Source: Chara braunii (taxonomy: Eukaryota; Streptophyta; Charophyceae; Charales; Characeae). Taken from it: a stretch of DNA of 32,412 nucleotides. The stretch is from contig BFEA01000161.1 in the NCBI GenBank assembly GCA_003427395.1, forward strand, positions 571,817 through 604,228, read 5' to 3'. Below are positions 19,255 to 30,535 of this stretch, piece by piece. Made by a program: the position numbers and the translations under genes. The notes under the pieces were generated by a model. It was not told the origin of the DNA, did no database searches, and saw only the letters and a program-made list of their open reading frames with translations. The first letter of the stretch is position 1; every line of letters starts with the position of its first letter.

Positions 19255-21750
19255 ATGCCCGTGTATGACGACGGGGATACAAAACTCTTCCTGGACGATT
19301 TTCGAGGGTATACGGAGCATATGGGGTGGATGGTGGCATAGAGGATAGAGAGGTTGAGGGGAGTTGGTAGGTTTGAGGAGCCCATCGCACGGATTCTCAG
19401 AGAGGCGAGGACTTGGTCAAATGTAGAGTTAAGGATGCAGGAGTTGAGGCCATCGCCCGTGGGACCAAACAGCGTGCCGATCCGCCTAGAGATTGGGAAT
19501 GTGGAAGAGTTCATCCCTGCTCTTGAGCAATTCATGCACGAGCATAACATATTCAAGGATGAGTTGGCGAGGGTGCTACCTCTATGGACCTGGAAGGCGG
19601 AGAGACCGTTGGCCCGACAGATCAGGGATATGGCTCGAGACTGGGAGAGTTGCAGGGCATACCTGAGGGAGGTTTTTCCACGACCAGAGCCACCTCAGCA
19701 TAGGGTTGAGAGGCGGCAGAGGAGGAAGAGGCAGAGGGGCCTTGAGGCCAGAAAAGCCATCCCATCTCGAGGAGGACGAAAGACACTCGCCAAGCGGGAG
19801 GAGGAGTTAGTACTCGAGACGGAGGAGCGAGGAGCATATCCTGAGTGCGGACTTGGCCCGGTGTTTTTTCATCGTTTTACTAGAGAGGGACTGAGAGGAT
19901 CCCCTCAGCGCGCGAGAGAGGAGGTGCCGCCATCCGGAGGATCACTGCAGGAGTTGGAGACACACTTGGATATATCACAATGGAGGGTGCCTCAGACTGA
20001 TGAGAGGCGCGGTAAGCCGGCTGGAGGTGTACCACGAGAGGAGGTCCATAAGCCAGTTCGAGAGGCGGAACGGGGTGCTCAAGGAGGACAAGTGATAGAG
20101 GAGGTGATAGAGGTTGGAGAGGATACTCCGCCTCGGACGCCGACTCCAAAAACTGGACCTGAGATAGTGTCGGATGTTGCTAAAGAGGCAGGGGAGGAGC
20201 TCCAGCAGGGAGAGGTTCCACCACCTTCCCTAGATACGACTCTTTCGCTAGGGGTGAGGATAGAGATGGAGCGAGAGAGGACTGTCTGGAGGAGAGAGAC
20301 CCTTTCTACGATCGATAGGTATCTGGTTGGGCATGCCCAGGAGCACCCTGACATCGAGAGGCCTATGGAGCCACCACGGGAGCCTCATTAGGCAGAGAGA
20401 GAGGCGTGGGCTGAGATTCCAGAGAGAAAGGACTATCGCACGAGAGGGAGTGTACCGGTAGAAGAGACAGCAGAAGAGAGAGGGACCAGGATCGAGAAGC
20501 ACGTGGAGGAGACCTGGGAGGAGAGGCCGAGATTAGAGGCGGCAGGAACACTCCCAAATCAACCACCTGACGCGCCCCCTAAACCATGTGGAGTCAAGGA
20601 GATGTGGGATGAGGTTTTGGGCCAGTACGGCGAGGAGTTGGCAGCTCCAGAGAGAGCAGGACTCGAGACGGTGAGGTCAGCGGAAGGGTACTTGGACTGT
20701 GAGATCCGTTTTCGGGCCAAGACTTCTTTCAATAGGCATCTGATGTTGGAAGATGATCTGGTCGGAAAGAAGACAAAAAAAGTAAGTCATGAGGTACGAT
20801 TGGAGGCAGTTGAGGCAGAGGTTCGAGAACTCAGGGCATTGACAGCTAGTCAGGCCGCCACCGTCCAGGAGATAAGGCAGCAACTTAGGATATGGCAGTT
20901 AGGATGGACCAGGCGGCACCCACTAGAGTGATGGACTAGACTGAAAACCGTCGCTATGGTATCCGGGGCGAAGCAGTGCAGGGTCTATCTGGACAGTCGT
21001 CTACGGCAGGACCTTCTCAGGAGTCATCTATTGGGAAGACCATCCTAGAGCCGGAAGAAGCAAAGGCGAAGAGGGAGGCAGAGAAGGAGGCCTTTGAGTT
21101 TAGGGCCCCTACCGAGCTTGCCGCCCAACTTATGACTTGTTCAGGGCCAGCGACGGGGGACACCACCAGGCGGAGACAGACTACAGACAGCTGTCAGCGA
21201 GCCTGCACTTGGATCTGACGAAGGGTCCATGGATGTACTCCTTGAGGCAGTCGACACTATGCAGGAGGAGACGAGTCTGTTTATGCCTGAGCAGAGGGTG
21301 GAGGAGCCTCATGAGGGCGAGGTGGTGGTTGCAATGGAGGGTGTCTGTGAGGGTAGATCCCAGAGGTTGGACACTCCTTAGTACAAGCTTGAGGGAGTTG
21401 GGATGCGGACAGAGCCAAGCACTCAGAAGTTGGAAGAGAGACCGAAGGAGTCTATAAGTATACCCCAGAGCCATGAGATGACCAAAGAGGCCAGTGAGGC
21501 ACCTTCGTCACCCGTGTCTCAGAGGAAGAAGAAGAGGTCCAAGAAGTCATATGACGTGACCTGTTTTTTCTGCAAGGAAGGGGAACATCAGGCCCTGCAG
21601 TGTCCAAAGTTCCTCAAAGATAAGGCAGCAATAAGGGTCACAAAGGAAGGTGGAAGGATGCACAATAGGCAGGGTCGAGTGGTAGAACGGACTGCCGACG
21701 GGGATAAGGCTCAACTATATAGGCAAAACTTGAAGGAGATGAGTGAGTAG
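19255..21750 (+). pseudogene. Gag-like protein of an LTR-type retroelement, decayed
   Basis: Gag proteins package retroelement RNA. Chosen start: the Met opening MPVYDDGD, in frame with all that follows. Order: a helical gag-type segment (19255-19443, FLDDFRGY...GRFEEPIARILREA), a second similar one (19501-19680, FIPALEQF...ERPLARQIRDMA), a long Arg/Glu/Pro-rich linker, a probable coiled coil (20790-20890), a basic stretch RKKKRSKK, then a CCHC zinc knuckle. Breaks: TAG in frame at 19339, 20389, 20937 and 21379, and frameshifts near 20890, 21136 and 21200-21225. The longest intact parts are 19354-20391 (345 codons), 20392-20931 and 21382-21750. No protease or polymerase follows. Gag identity rests on the zinc knuckle and the W...L...F helical pattern; the family match is from memory. 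Confidence 0.7.
21562..21603 (+). other. CCHC zinc knuckle of the gag-like protein
   Basis: Encodes C-F-F-C-K-E-G-E-H-Q-A-L-Q-C, an exact C-x2-C-x4-H-x4-C. It binds nucleic acid in retroelement gag proteins. A lysine/arginine-rich stretch lies just before it. This is the clearest protein motif in the window. Confidence 0.9.
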
Positions 21751-21910
21751 GGACTCGTTCGCCTATGTGTGCATAGCCACTATGGCATGGCAAGATTGAG
21801 TGGAGTATGCATTCTTGATTGGATATTAGTTTCTATCTTTGGTCTATTTTTGTCCTGTTAGAAGCTTGGGTGCCTATGCTGTTAGTTGTACATATAGGGG
21901 ACCACAACGT

Positions 21911-22545
21911 ATGATTGCCATTGAGTTTCTCATTAGTAAACGTGAGGATCAGGATTCATTGAGATCCCATGTGTATGTTGAGGTTACTCTCTCTCTTTGA
22001 CCCATTGAGAGGCGGATTCAGTTCCTGTTTCGGGGCATTCCTGGTAGTATGGTCAGTCATGTACCATATTTGGGTGGGTTTCGTTTGGTCCGAGTGAGTT
22101 ACGGATCAGGACTATTATTTGTGTGTCTCGATGAGATATCTCATCCCCGAGTGTGCTTTGAGTAGAGGCTTATTTGAGACTGTTTCCTTGTATATGACAA
22201 TCACTATCGCTCTCACATGTGTGGATTTGTCTTGATGTACGAATGTTTTGTGTGAGAGATGTATGAGAGACATCTTGTGTGCTACGTATTTTGTGAATGT
22301 GAATGGATGTGAACTGCCTACTCTTCGGCATACTCGTGCGGTTTGTATACGGGCGGATGATAAAGCCGGTTATAAGGGGAGGAAGATCATCTGTCGTTGT
22401 GAAAAATGTGAGAATCATAAGAGATTTATGAGTCTTTGAGACTCGAATGCTTACCATGTCGGATGTTTATTGTCGAGTTGTGATGAAGACTCATAAGTTG
22501 GTCTCTCAGTTTGAGTTGTTTTATGGTGGAGACCTCTTCAAATAA
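21911..22545 (+). pseudogene. Decayed Cys-rich reading frame downstream of gag, unrecognised
   Basis: A protein-like reading starts about 160 bp after the gag stop and runs 21911 to about 22247 in one frame. It has stops at 21998 (TGA), 22163 (TAG) and 22175 (TGA). It continues 22248-22439 in a second frame and about 22440-22545 in a third. The middle part is open for 63 codons and has a C-x2-C (CERC), several single Cys and a CRCEKC motif followed by His, which suggests zinc binding. The last part contains SDVYCRVVMKTHKL and ends at TAA 22543-22545. No protease, reverse transcriptase or integrase motif is present. I do not recognise the family. Joining the three frames is an inference from their adjacency and similar composition. 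Confidence 0.4.
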
Positions 22546-22571
22546 GAAAATACCCTTGTACTTATTTGAAG
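22536..22571 (+). other. Perfect 11-bp stem hairpin at the end of the Cys-rich frame
   Basis: CTTCAAATAAG (22536-22546) and CTTATTTGAAG (22561-22571) are exact inverted copies around a 14-base loop. The TAA that ends the Cys-rich frame lies inside the left arm. May be an RNA hairpin or chance. Confidence 0.65.
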
Positions 22572-23032
22572 GCTCATTTTCAGAGAGGGAAGATGTTTTA
22601 AGGAAAGATCGCGTGAAAGTTCATCCTAAAGAAGAAAAGGATGACTGAGATACCTAATGAGTGAGACCTCCTTCGTATGGAAGGTGGTTAATAGATTTAA
22701 TGGCATGGAAAGCTGAGTTGAATGATAAAGTCTGACGAAAAGGACCAAGTTTTTTGTTTGACCATTGGTGAAATTTTGGAGGTCGCAAGAATGGTTCATT
22801 TGTAAGATGTCATTGAGATGTGTGATTTTCTTACTCTGATTAAGTTGGGATGTCACGACCTTGTGAGTCTGACGGTGATTCTGATTTGTGAATGTAGAGA
22901 GGTTGTCGTGTTTCTCTGTGTTGTCCCACAGAGGACTGGTAAATACCATTTATGTCTGACAGACGTTTGCGTAGTCCCGTGATAGGTCTGTATTGTTACG
23001 ACACACCGTCCAGCCGCTTGTGGTAATCTTAG
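22572..23032. other. No gene seen
   Basis: Stop-rich in all plus frames. The minus frame at 22626-22949 is Thr/Gln/Asn/His-rich without a domain and is not supported. Confidence 0.4.
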
Positions 23033-23209
23033 GGCATTTATGAGAATACCAAGCTAACGGTAAAGCTTAGCATTATTAGGGCGCAACCCCTAGTGTTCGT
23101 TGCTGATCGGCGTAACATGAACAACAAGTCTGTGTCTTGCCAAGGGTGTGGCCGCCAAGGAGGGTTTTGCTCCTGCGGAACGACATGGGATAAGAGTCGA
23201 GTCAATTGA
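23033..23209 (+). other. Short open frame with a Cys-pair motif
   Basis: Open for 58 codons between a TAG (23030-23032) and a TGA (23207-23209). An internal ATG at 23117 would give 30 residues containing CQGCGRQGGFCSC, a C-x2-C...C-x-C arrangement like a small zinc-binding loop. No family recognised. It may be part of the same decayed coding region as the Cys-rich frame upstream, or chance. Confidence 0.25.
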
Positions 23210-23804
23210 GTCATTTTTGAGTCCTGATTTAATGCTTATTAGGAGAAAGTCTATCATGCCACAACCTGCGAGGGCACTACCGCTAAAATAACAACGTTAT
23301 GGGCCATAGATCTGGCACGATCACCCAGACTATGGTGGGTCAAGATGAAGACGTGAACTTCCTGTACTAGACTGCAGGAAGAATCTGAGATAAGATTTAT
23401 ATGTATATATATATATGTTTGATTATGAGAATTATTGGAGGCAGGCAAGAATGTCTTCGAAGGTCTCGGTTAGGGCCCGTCCCTAGTTATGGTCCTATTT
23501 ATAGGGTAGATAATAGAGACACCTAACGAGAAGCTGACTTTTGTCTAGGACAAAGGGGAGAGGACAATTAAGAAGGTCGTTGGAACTTATGTTGTAGTAT
23601 AGTGTCAGTATCCCGACGTCCTAATGTCAAGATAATGGAGACCATGTTAAAATCCTTGCAGCAGTTGTGTTGGCATGATTTGATGCAGGCCTCGAACCGG
23701 AGTTTGTTGGCTAATCGGCTTGGTTCCTTTTCTGTCCGCAATTTTAACTATGAATGAACTGATAGCTTTTTGCTTTTGCGAAGTGACGGGGACGTCGCTT
23801 AATA
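23210..23804. other. No gene seen
   Basis: No supported frame. An AT microsatellite-like stretch lies near 23398-23418. It has no counterpart in the matching position left of copy A, so it marks foreign or rearranged DNA next to the left limit of copy B. Confidence 0.4.
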
Positions 23805-24180
23805 TGGTCTTATTTTTGACAACATAGAAAACCACGTTGTGACTCTGAATCTTAATCTTTTCTCGTTTGAGTTTCTCGGCTTCAGATGTGTCGTTCTGAA
23901 TCTTGCTGTCTTTGTATGCTCGGATGATGTCCTCTTTTACCTTCCTCGACATAAATATTGTTCATTTTCGAATGATAATCATCACTATATGCTCCTTGAG
24001 CCAATTCATATTTATTTGTTTGATTAACGTATTGACTTTAAACTTCACTTCCCTTCCTTGAACCGTTATTTCCCTACAATCAATGTCCGAAGGCATAATG
24101 TAATTTTCCTAACAAAGTCATACTAACTCTTTTATTATGTCGTTTTTTTTTTCTTGACCCTTTGGATTCCGGAGAAGGAA
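23805..24180 (-). pseudogene. Truncated ORF1-like remnant (copy B)
   Basis: Minus-strand counterpart of 9166-9560. It reads PSDIDCREITVQGRE, VNTLIKQINMNWLKE and MSRKVKEDIIRAYKD, with one in-frame stop just before MSRKV. The similarity stops at about 23805, inside the segment that in copy A continues into the zinc-knuckle half. The frame stays open to 23647 only by chance, through unrelated sequence. Confidence 0.5.
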
Positions 24181-24698
24181 TCTTGCTCCTCAATTCGTCT
24201 CTACTTCCGCCATATGGTACTTAACTGTCTTTGTATTTGTGACCTCCTAGAGTATTAGCAATATATATTTCGGCTACCCGATACGACTCCTAATCCTCTT
24301 TTTCGATGGCTTACAGTCGACTCTCTAGTGAGACGAAGCAGCTATGAAGCACATACCCATCATAAGGCTATCATGTTGGTAGCACCCGCGATTGAGTAGA
24401 TCGTTGTTATTCGTTCAGTATCGCATGATTGGAGTGTGTTGGTAGAGAAGCTCCAGTCGGTCCCCTATGAAGCGGTTTCAGGCCATGTGGCTCCTTTCTT
24501 TGTGGATTACCAAGATTGGGTTTCACTCGGTCTTATGTTGGTCATTTTTGTCTTAGGGCCTAATTCCAAAGTCTGCATCGAAGTTGGATAATGGTCACAA
24601 TTTTGTTTTTTTTGTTCTTTGTGGAGGAATTGCGAACATTTTTTTAATATATAAGACATTTTTTTAGGCCCAACAAATTCAATTACCTATCAAATTTG

Positions 24699-24706
24699 GA
24701 TATGAC
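24699..24706. other. Empty target site of the copy A hAT insertion
   Basis: A single GATATGAC with uninterrupted flanks, matching 10089-10096 plus 10855 onward in copy A. Confidence 0.9.
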
Positions 24707-27104
24707 AATATTTTCAGGTTTTTTTATTTTTGGCCCTAAGGGTTTCGATATGGTGGGTTTGGGCGTCTGTGTCAAGGTGACACATTTTTAGGCAGTGGGC
24801 GACCAGCATTGTTGGTGTGAATACCCTTACATGGGCATCCGCCCTGGTTTTTGCAAGTTACAGAAAATAAGTTGGTTTAGAGTTTAAGTATACCGCACGA
24901 GGCGCCACTGTATCTGTACTTTACGTCGACTTAATGGTTGGTTAGGATAGAGAATGTGTGGGTGCGCAGACTCAAGGCGCGCGTTATCTTTTTATTTTTT
25001 GATTTATGATTGTGAAAATCGGCGTAGTTGTCGGCCATATTTTTGTTCTAATTAAACTAGGATTAAAGAGATTACGTCTCGTTGATTGATGCGCTTTCCT
25101 GAAACTTATGCATATGTGCGAAGGACAACGTCGACAACACGTGATTATGAAAACGTTTCGGTAGGCCGCGTGTCGCGCAATATCAGTTTATTTTAGGTGT
25201 CCGTCAAATTTGACCCAGACTTGGGTTTAGCATTATTGGTTACAGCGTCGGACTTTCATCAGAGAGATTCAGGGATCAAGGTCGTGTGACGACGACGCAG
25301 GGATATCAGAGTAGCGTGAACGGACCGAGGGGTTGAGAGTCAGGCGAGGCTATCCCCCCTGGTTTTGTCGTCAACTGCGTAAGAACGACGCCAACGTTTT
25401 TCTCCTTTTCTCGTTCACCGTCTTCTAACAATTAAAAGTTCATAATTTTTTTTTTTTTTTTATTGTCATATTATTTTTATTATTTGGCTCTGGCGTTCCG
25501 TTTGGCTTGGACACGACGACGGGTTTAGTGGTTGTCCCGGTAGTCAGGACCTTAAGTATGGACCTTTCTTGACGGGCCCGTTCTGACTCTGCGTGTTCGG
25601 GATATTGGTGAAAATTTATCTATTCCACCGTCTTTAAGTATGGACCGAGGAGTTCAATGTGCATGTGAGCCGGTGAGTGATTAGTCGTGAGGCGGAGGAA
25701 ACCTGGGTGGCGGGAGTGTCACGGGTGCACCGTCCACCAACCATAACCTGCTGTGAGAGATTTGAGTGTGAGTACGCCCGCAGGGCCCCGTAAGGTGCTA
25801 ATATACGTCAGGGCGCGACTGGGGCACTAGGGTGGAGGCCGCGGTGAGGCCTATTTACATGGGCCCTTTCTCCGCAGCGGTTGCTTCTACCATGAAAATA
25901 TGCACCGGGCCCTTCTCATCCAAGCCCGTACGCCGGGGATTGCAGCCGACCGACGCCCTTCTACTTCCCGAAGGGACGGAGTGGCCGCAAACAGTTTGAA
26001 GCAGGCTGTATTCTTCGGCGGGTTTGACCACCGACCCGCTGCCTGTGTTAATTGGCACCCGTTGAGGTGTTTAGGTTGGAACACAGGGTGGCACCGACGA
26101 CAGACTACAGTAGTGAAGGCCGCTACTAGTATTCACGAACAGATCGTTTCGACGGACCCGCTGAAGGCGCCGTGACGGGAGAGTCCTTACATGTTCGGTC
26201 GGTGCATTATTCCTCATATCGGCAATAGTAAAAGTCGTCGAGCGGAGATCTACCTGTGTGGTGGGAGGTGGGTTGTGTATTCAATGGGAGCAGTGTCGAG
26301 TAGGTCGCTGCGCTAAAAGCGGTTTGCGCTAGGTGCATTCCAAGATAGAGCTGGAGATGGCGATGATGGACACGACAAAATAGAAAAGAGGATTGTTCAC
26401 CTGATTCTGAACGGAATCGCGCGAGGGAAAAAGCTAATTAGGGGTATTTGATGGTTGCGAATCGAACGACGGGGTTAGTATTGACAATGGATTACTAGAA
26501 AGAACGATAGTAGAGAAAGTTGTGCGCTGAGATATGAAGGAAGCAAGGAGTGGCGAAGGTAGAAAGATGAATTGTTTGCCCATTTCATGATGGAAAAAGG
26601 CAAAGTAAAGAAGCTGGCGACCTCGATTTTGAAGATAGAATTAGTAGAAAAATAATAAGTTGGGAGTTAGATAGAAAAAGTGCTGCGTGGAGGAGTCGAG
26701 GAGAAGGAGGAAAGGAAAACGGGAGTGAGATTAACATGGCTCGCTCGTTTCTCAACGAAAAGAAGCGAGTGAAGATGGGATTTTGGGGTTTTCAAACAAG
26801 GCGAGTCCTATTATGTGGTTAGACTAGCAAGATACTGAGTGATCTTACCTCTCCATGTGTAGAAGGCCGCGCGGATATAGAAAGATGACGGGAGTGAAAA
26901 TTGGATCTCGGTCGATTCGCTATGGAATCGAGCGGATTAGAGTGCTGACTGGGGGTTTTGGGGAGCTGCAAAGGGAGTGATGAGGATTAGTTTGGTACTG
27001 AAGTTAGTAGAAATAGGGAGAGAGAGAGAATGGGTTACGCGAGGACTTAGCAGAGTGAGCGGGGAGGGTAGCGACGTCGGACGTGTATTTTGCCCGAACA
27101 CTTG
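24707..27104. other. Body of copy B, no supported gene
   Basis: Matches 10855-13365. Open frames here (for example 25900-26175) are short and are not kept to the same end in copy A. Confidence 0.4.
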
Positions 27105-27109
27105 GGCCA

Positions 27110-27528
27110 GACTCGGGGGTATACCTCTCTGGTTCCTAGTGGAAGCTCCTTTCGATGTTGCACGACCTATCGATGGAGGAAACATGAGGACAACTGCGAA
27201 GTTTGGGGATCTTTACCTGTTGGCCGATACGTTGTACATTCTGAGAGAGTGCACCTGGCTGTAATTCGACAGAAGGTTCTGCCTCGATTAGCACAACGTT
27301 GACTGACTCTGTAATTGTTATGTTACTATGATCAACGTCCATCTACACCCCTCGATCGATGAGCCCGCGATCCCCCTTTTCATCAAGCTTTCGTTTCCAT
27401 CATCTGAATGCCCATCGTACGAAATTATAGTGCTGATTGTTCGAGGTGTTGATGCGGTCGTTTGGACAGACGTCGTTCCCGCCACCTTGACCAACTTCAA
27501 ACCACTGTATATGACGGATAGGTCGTAG
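27110..27528 (+). other. Possible decayed coding segment shared by both repeats (copy B)
   Basis: Counterpart of 13900-14305. The second half (27328-27528) is open for 66 codons and contains LFIKLSFPSSECPS and VVWTDVVPATL. The first half reads FDVARPIDGGNM...LRECTWL and then stops. No family recognised. Confidence 0.2.
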
Positions 27529-28907
27529 GAGAGATGACACGGTATGAACGGGGGGGGGGAGATTCAGTCTCGAGCTGCGTAGCCAGTAAGTAGTTGCGTG
27601 TGCGAGTAAGTAAAAGTTACCAGGTAAGGCGAGTGCAGGATCTAAAGAAATGCTAAGGAGAAAGAGGAGTTTAGGGACTTACCTCGAAGTAGGTTACCAG
27701 TCACCCACGATTATCCAAGAAAGGGGGGGAGGACTTGATTGTGAGCCAACCTGTGACTGTGCACCTTTGATAGTACAGTCGAACAGCCAGGTCTCTGTCT
27801 GGTGCAAAGTCCAGGAGGAATTACTAAAAACAGTATTTTCGGGTATTGTTGTTCACGGTTAAGGCTGTTTCGGAGTGGTTGTGAAGTCAAGACTTGAAGG
27901 CGGGCCAAGGGAGGAGCCGCCACTGTCAACTGCCTGTTGCTGTTGCACAACGTTCTGCTGTATTCGTCGTTGTGCCTTCGTTACACAAAAACTGAATCAG
28001 CACTCAGGGAAAGGGATGTGTCCTGAACAAACGCAGCGTTTCCAAACCGCATAGTGGGAGTCGGGGAAAAAGCGGCTGTGTGAAGAAGTAATCAAGCTTG
28101 ATTGTGAAAAGGAGGGGATGGCTGTTGTGATTTTTATGGAGTATCGTGCCGGGACCCGATGTTTGTTCGGCTACTGCCATCGTTGTTGCACACGAGTAGT
28201 GTGCACGCATTATTCAAGTTAAGGTTTACTACGGTTTACTCACGCTTCGCATAAGAGCTTAGGGGGAGAGGTCTGACTGCGAAAAGGAAGTTTTTGTTGT
28301 GAGACAGAGGACCGCCAGATGGTCAACAACTCGCAGTCTGACGTCGATTAACCAAGCCCCTACTGCGTTTCGACCATCATTGCGGGGCCCTCAGGTGTAT
28401 GAAGACTACAAGGCCCCCTCCCGGAAGTTGAGTTTGTCGCCCTCCAGTATCTCGCGAGTCTGAAACCCCTTATCTTCTGTCGCCCTCCAGTATCTCGAGA
28501 GTCTTGTTCTGAGAGGACGGCGGCAGGCGGGATTGCAACCCGTAGGACCTCAACAAAACTCTGTGGGGAGTCAGCCCACCGATTGAAGGAACTCTGCCAT
28601 AACTCAGGAAAAGTTATGAAGACAGGGAGTTGAGAGATAATCTTTCATCTCCTTCTGTAAACCCAGTTATAACCCCTAACTGTAATTCTTGCTATGGTTG
28701 AATGAGTATACTGCGTGTGTCCCTACTTCGACTTTGAGTTTGACTTTCAAGACATGATTCAGACTTAAGTAAAGGAATGCATGTGTAATGTCAGTTTCCA
28801 TTTTGTTGTCTGACTGAAAGCAGATTATGGGATTGCATCTGGGGGAAGAATGGGAGAAAGGCAGTTTTGCTTGTGTGTGACTGGGTCAATCAAAGGCTGG
28901 AGAAGTC

Positions 28908-29625
28908 TCCATAAGTTTGGGGAGGCCCAGTGCTATGTTTGTTTTTGAGTTGCTTGGAGAACCAAACATGTTCTATAAGTTTGGGTGGCCGGGTTGCTAT
29001 GATTTGCGAGGGTTGTCTGTGGTTGACTTCTTGGGAACCAAGCATTGTCTCATAAGTTTGGGTGGCTTGGTTGTTTTGCTTATTTTGGGTTTTCTAAGTT
29101 TATTTTGGTTATGAACGAGGGGTTCTTAGCATGTTCCATAAGTTTGAGTGACTCAACCTCTTCCTGTTTTATTTAAGGGAACGAATCAGGCAGAGGACCA
29201 GACATGTTCCATAAGTTTGGGTGGCTTTTGTCCAATGCCACACGCATGCTGGAACCAAAAGGGTATAACTTGACTATATTTTATTATTACTTCATCTATG
29301 AACAGGCTAGTCAGACAATTTTCCATCAGTTTGGGTGGTCTGACTATAGCTTATCACAAACGGAAAATGGTATTAACTAAGAATAAACTTGTCGTACGAA
29401 GGGGTAGACTGAGTCGCGAGCTAAAGATGATCGGTTCAATTATATGCTATCTCAAAAGACTAAGTGCAGATAATTATATAAAACTGAGATACTTAAACAG
29501 TTAAGGGCAACGAGAGCGACCTAGTCATATGCTCAAAGAAGAGGAAAATTGGTGTCCCGTTTGTTTGTATATATTAAATGGCCGGGCTAGACACGTTCCA
29601 TAAGTTTGGGTGATCCGACTTTATG
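28908..29625 (+). repeat. Interspersed ~30-bp motif array (copy B)
   Basis: Same motif, order and spacing as 15718-16425, for example near 28910, 28968, 29048, 29130, 29203, 29318 and 29595. Confidence 0.7.
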
Positions 29626-29939
29626 CATTATGTAAGTTGGGTATAAGGGGATAAATCATTGAAGGAATATGAACTATTGTTTGTCAAGGTTAACTTTGAG
29701 TTGGTGACAATACTTACATTTGTGGTTTAGTCTTGCATGTGGCTGAGTGAGATCACTACTTAGGCTGAGTTTCAGTTTGACAGGTAGTTGCTTTAGTTGC
29801 TTGCCACGTGCTTGAGCGATAGGAGTTAGCTCAAAGTTTTGCATTTTCTTAGCGAATTGTTTTTTACTCAGGTCAATTCTCACATTTTCTGGGATCATTT
29901 TTTATACTTGCCTTTGTATAACTTTTGGTAAGCTACTTT

Positions 29940-30535
29940 CTTTACGGGAAGCGCTGTCGAAATTTCTGCAAATCTAATGAATTAGTCAAATTTCGACCTT
30001 TTAAAATTCAATTTGTCTAAATTTTATATATGACTTAGTAAAAATATGAAAAATCCTCGTTTCTAAAGGAAGTGTTGACCAAATTTTTGTTAATTCAAGG
30101 AATTGGATAAAATTGGACCTTGGGAGGTCAAAGTTATTTTAGGTTATGAACTTAGCTTTGTATAAATATTGGATTACCACTTTTCTAAAGGGAGTGCTGC
30201 CAAAATTTTTACAAATCTAAGGAGTTGGTTAAATTCTGTGTTAGTTGAACTCATGTTTTGCTCTGGGTTCATATCTGGCTTGGTAAAAATTTCGCAAGTT
30301 TTCTTTTCTAAAGGGAGTGTTGCCCAAATTTTCATTAATTCAGGGAGTTAGACAAAATTTGACTTTCCAGAATTAAAAATTGTTTTTGTTTTCATAATTG
30401 AGTTAGTATAAATTATGAGAAGACACTTTTCTTACGGGAAGCGCTACCGAAATTTTCTTAGTTTAAAGGAGTTAGATTATATTTTGACAAGTGACAATTC
30501 TGGCAATCCACCCTGAATAGGGGAGATACTGCCAT
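29940..30535 (+). repeat. ~122-bp tandem repeat (copy B)
   Basis: Counterpart of 16745-17345. Anchors lie near 29955, 30076, 30198, 30320, 30445 and 30530. The number of units is the same in both copies, so the array predates the duplication and has not expanded or contracted since. Confidence 0.85.

Noticed and set aside
23780-23805. Polypurine tract just left of copy B
   Set aside because: The bases are mixed rather than purine-rich, which also argues against B being a 3' LTR.
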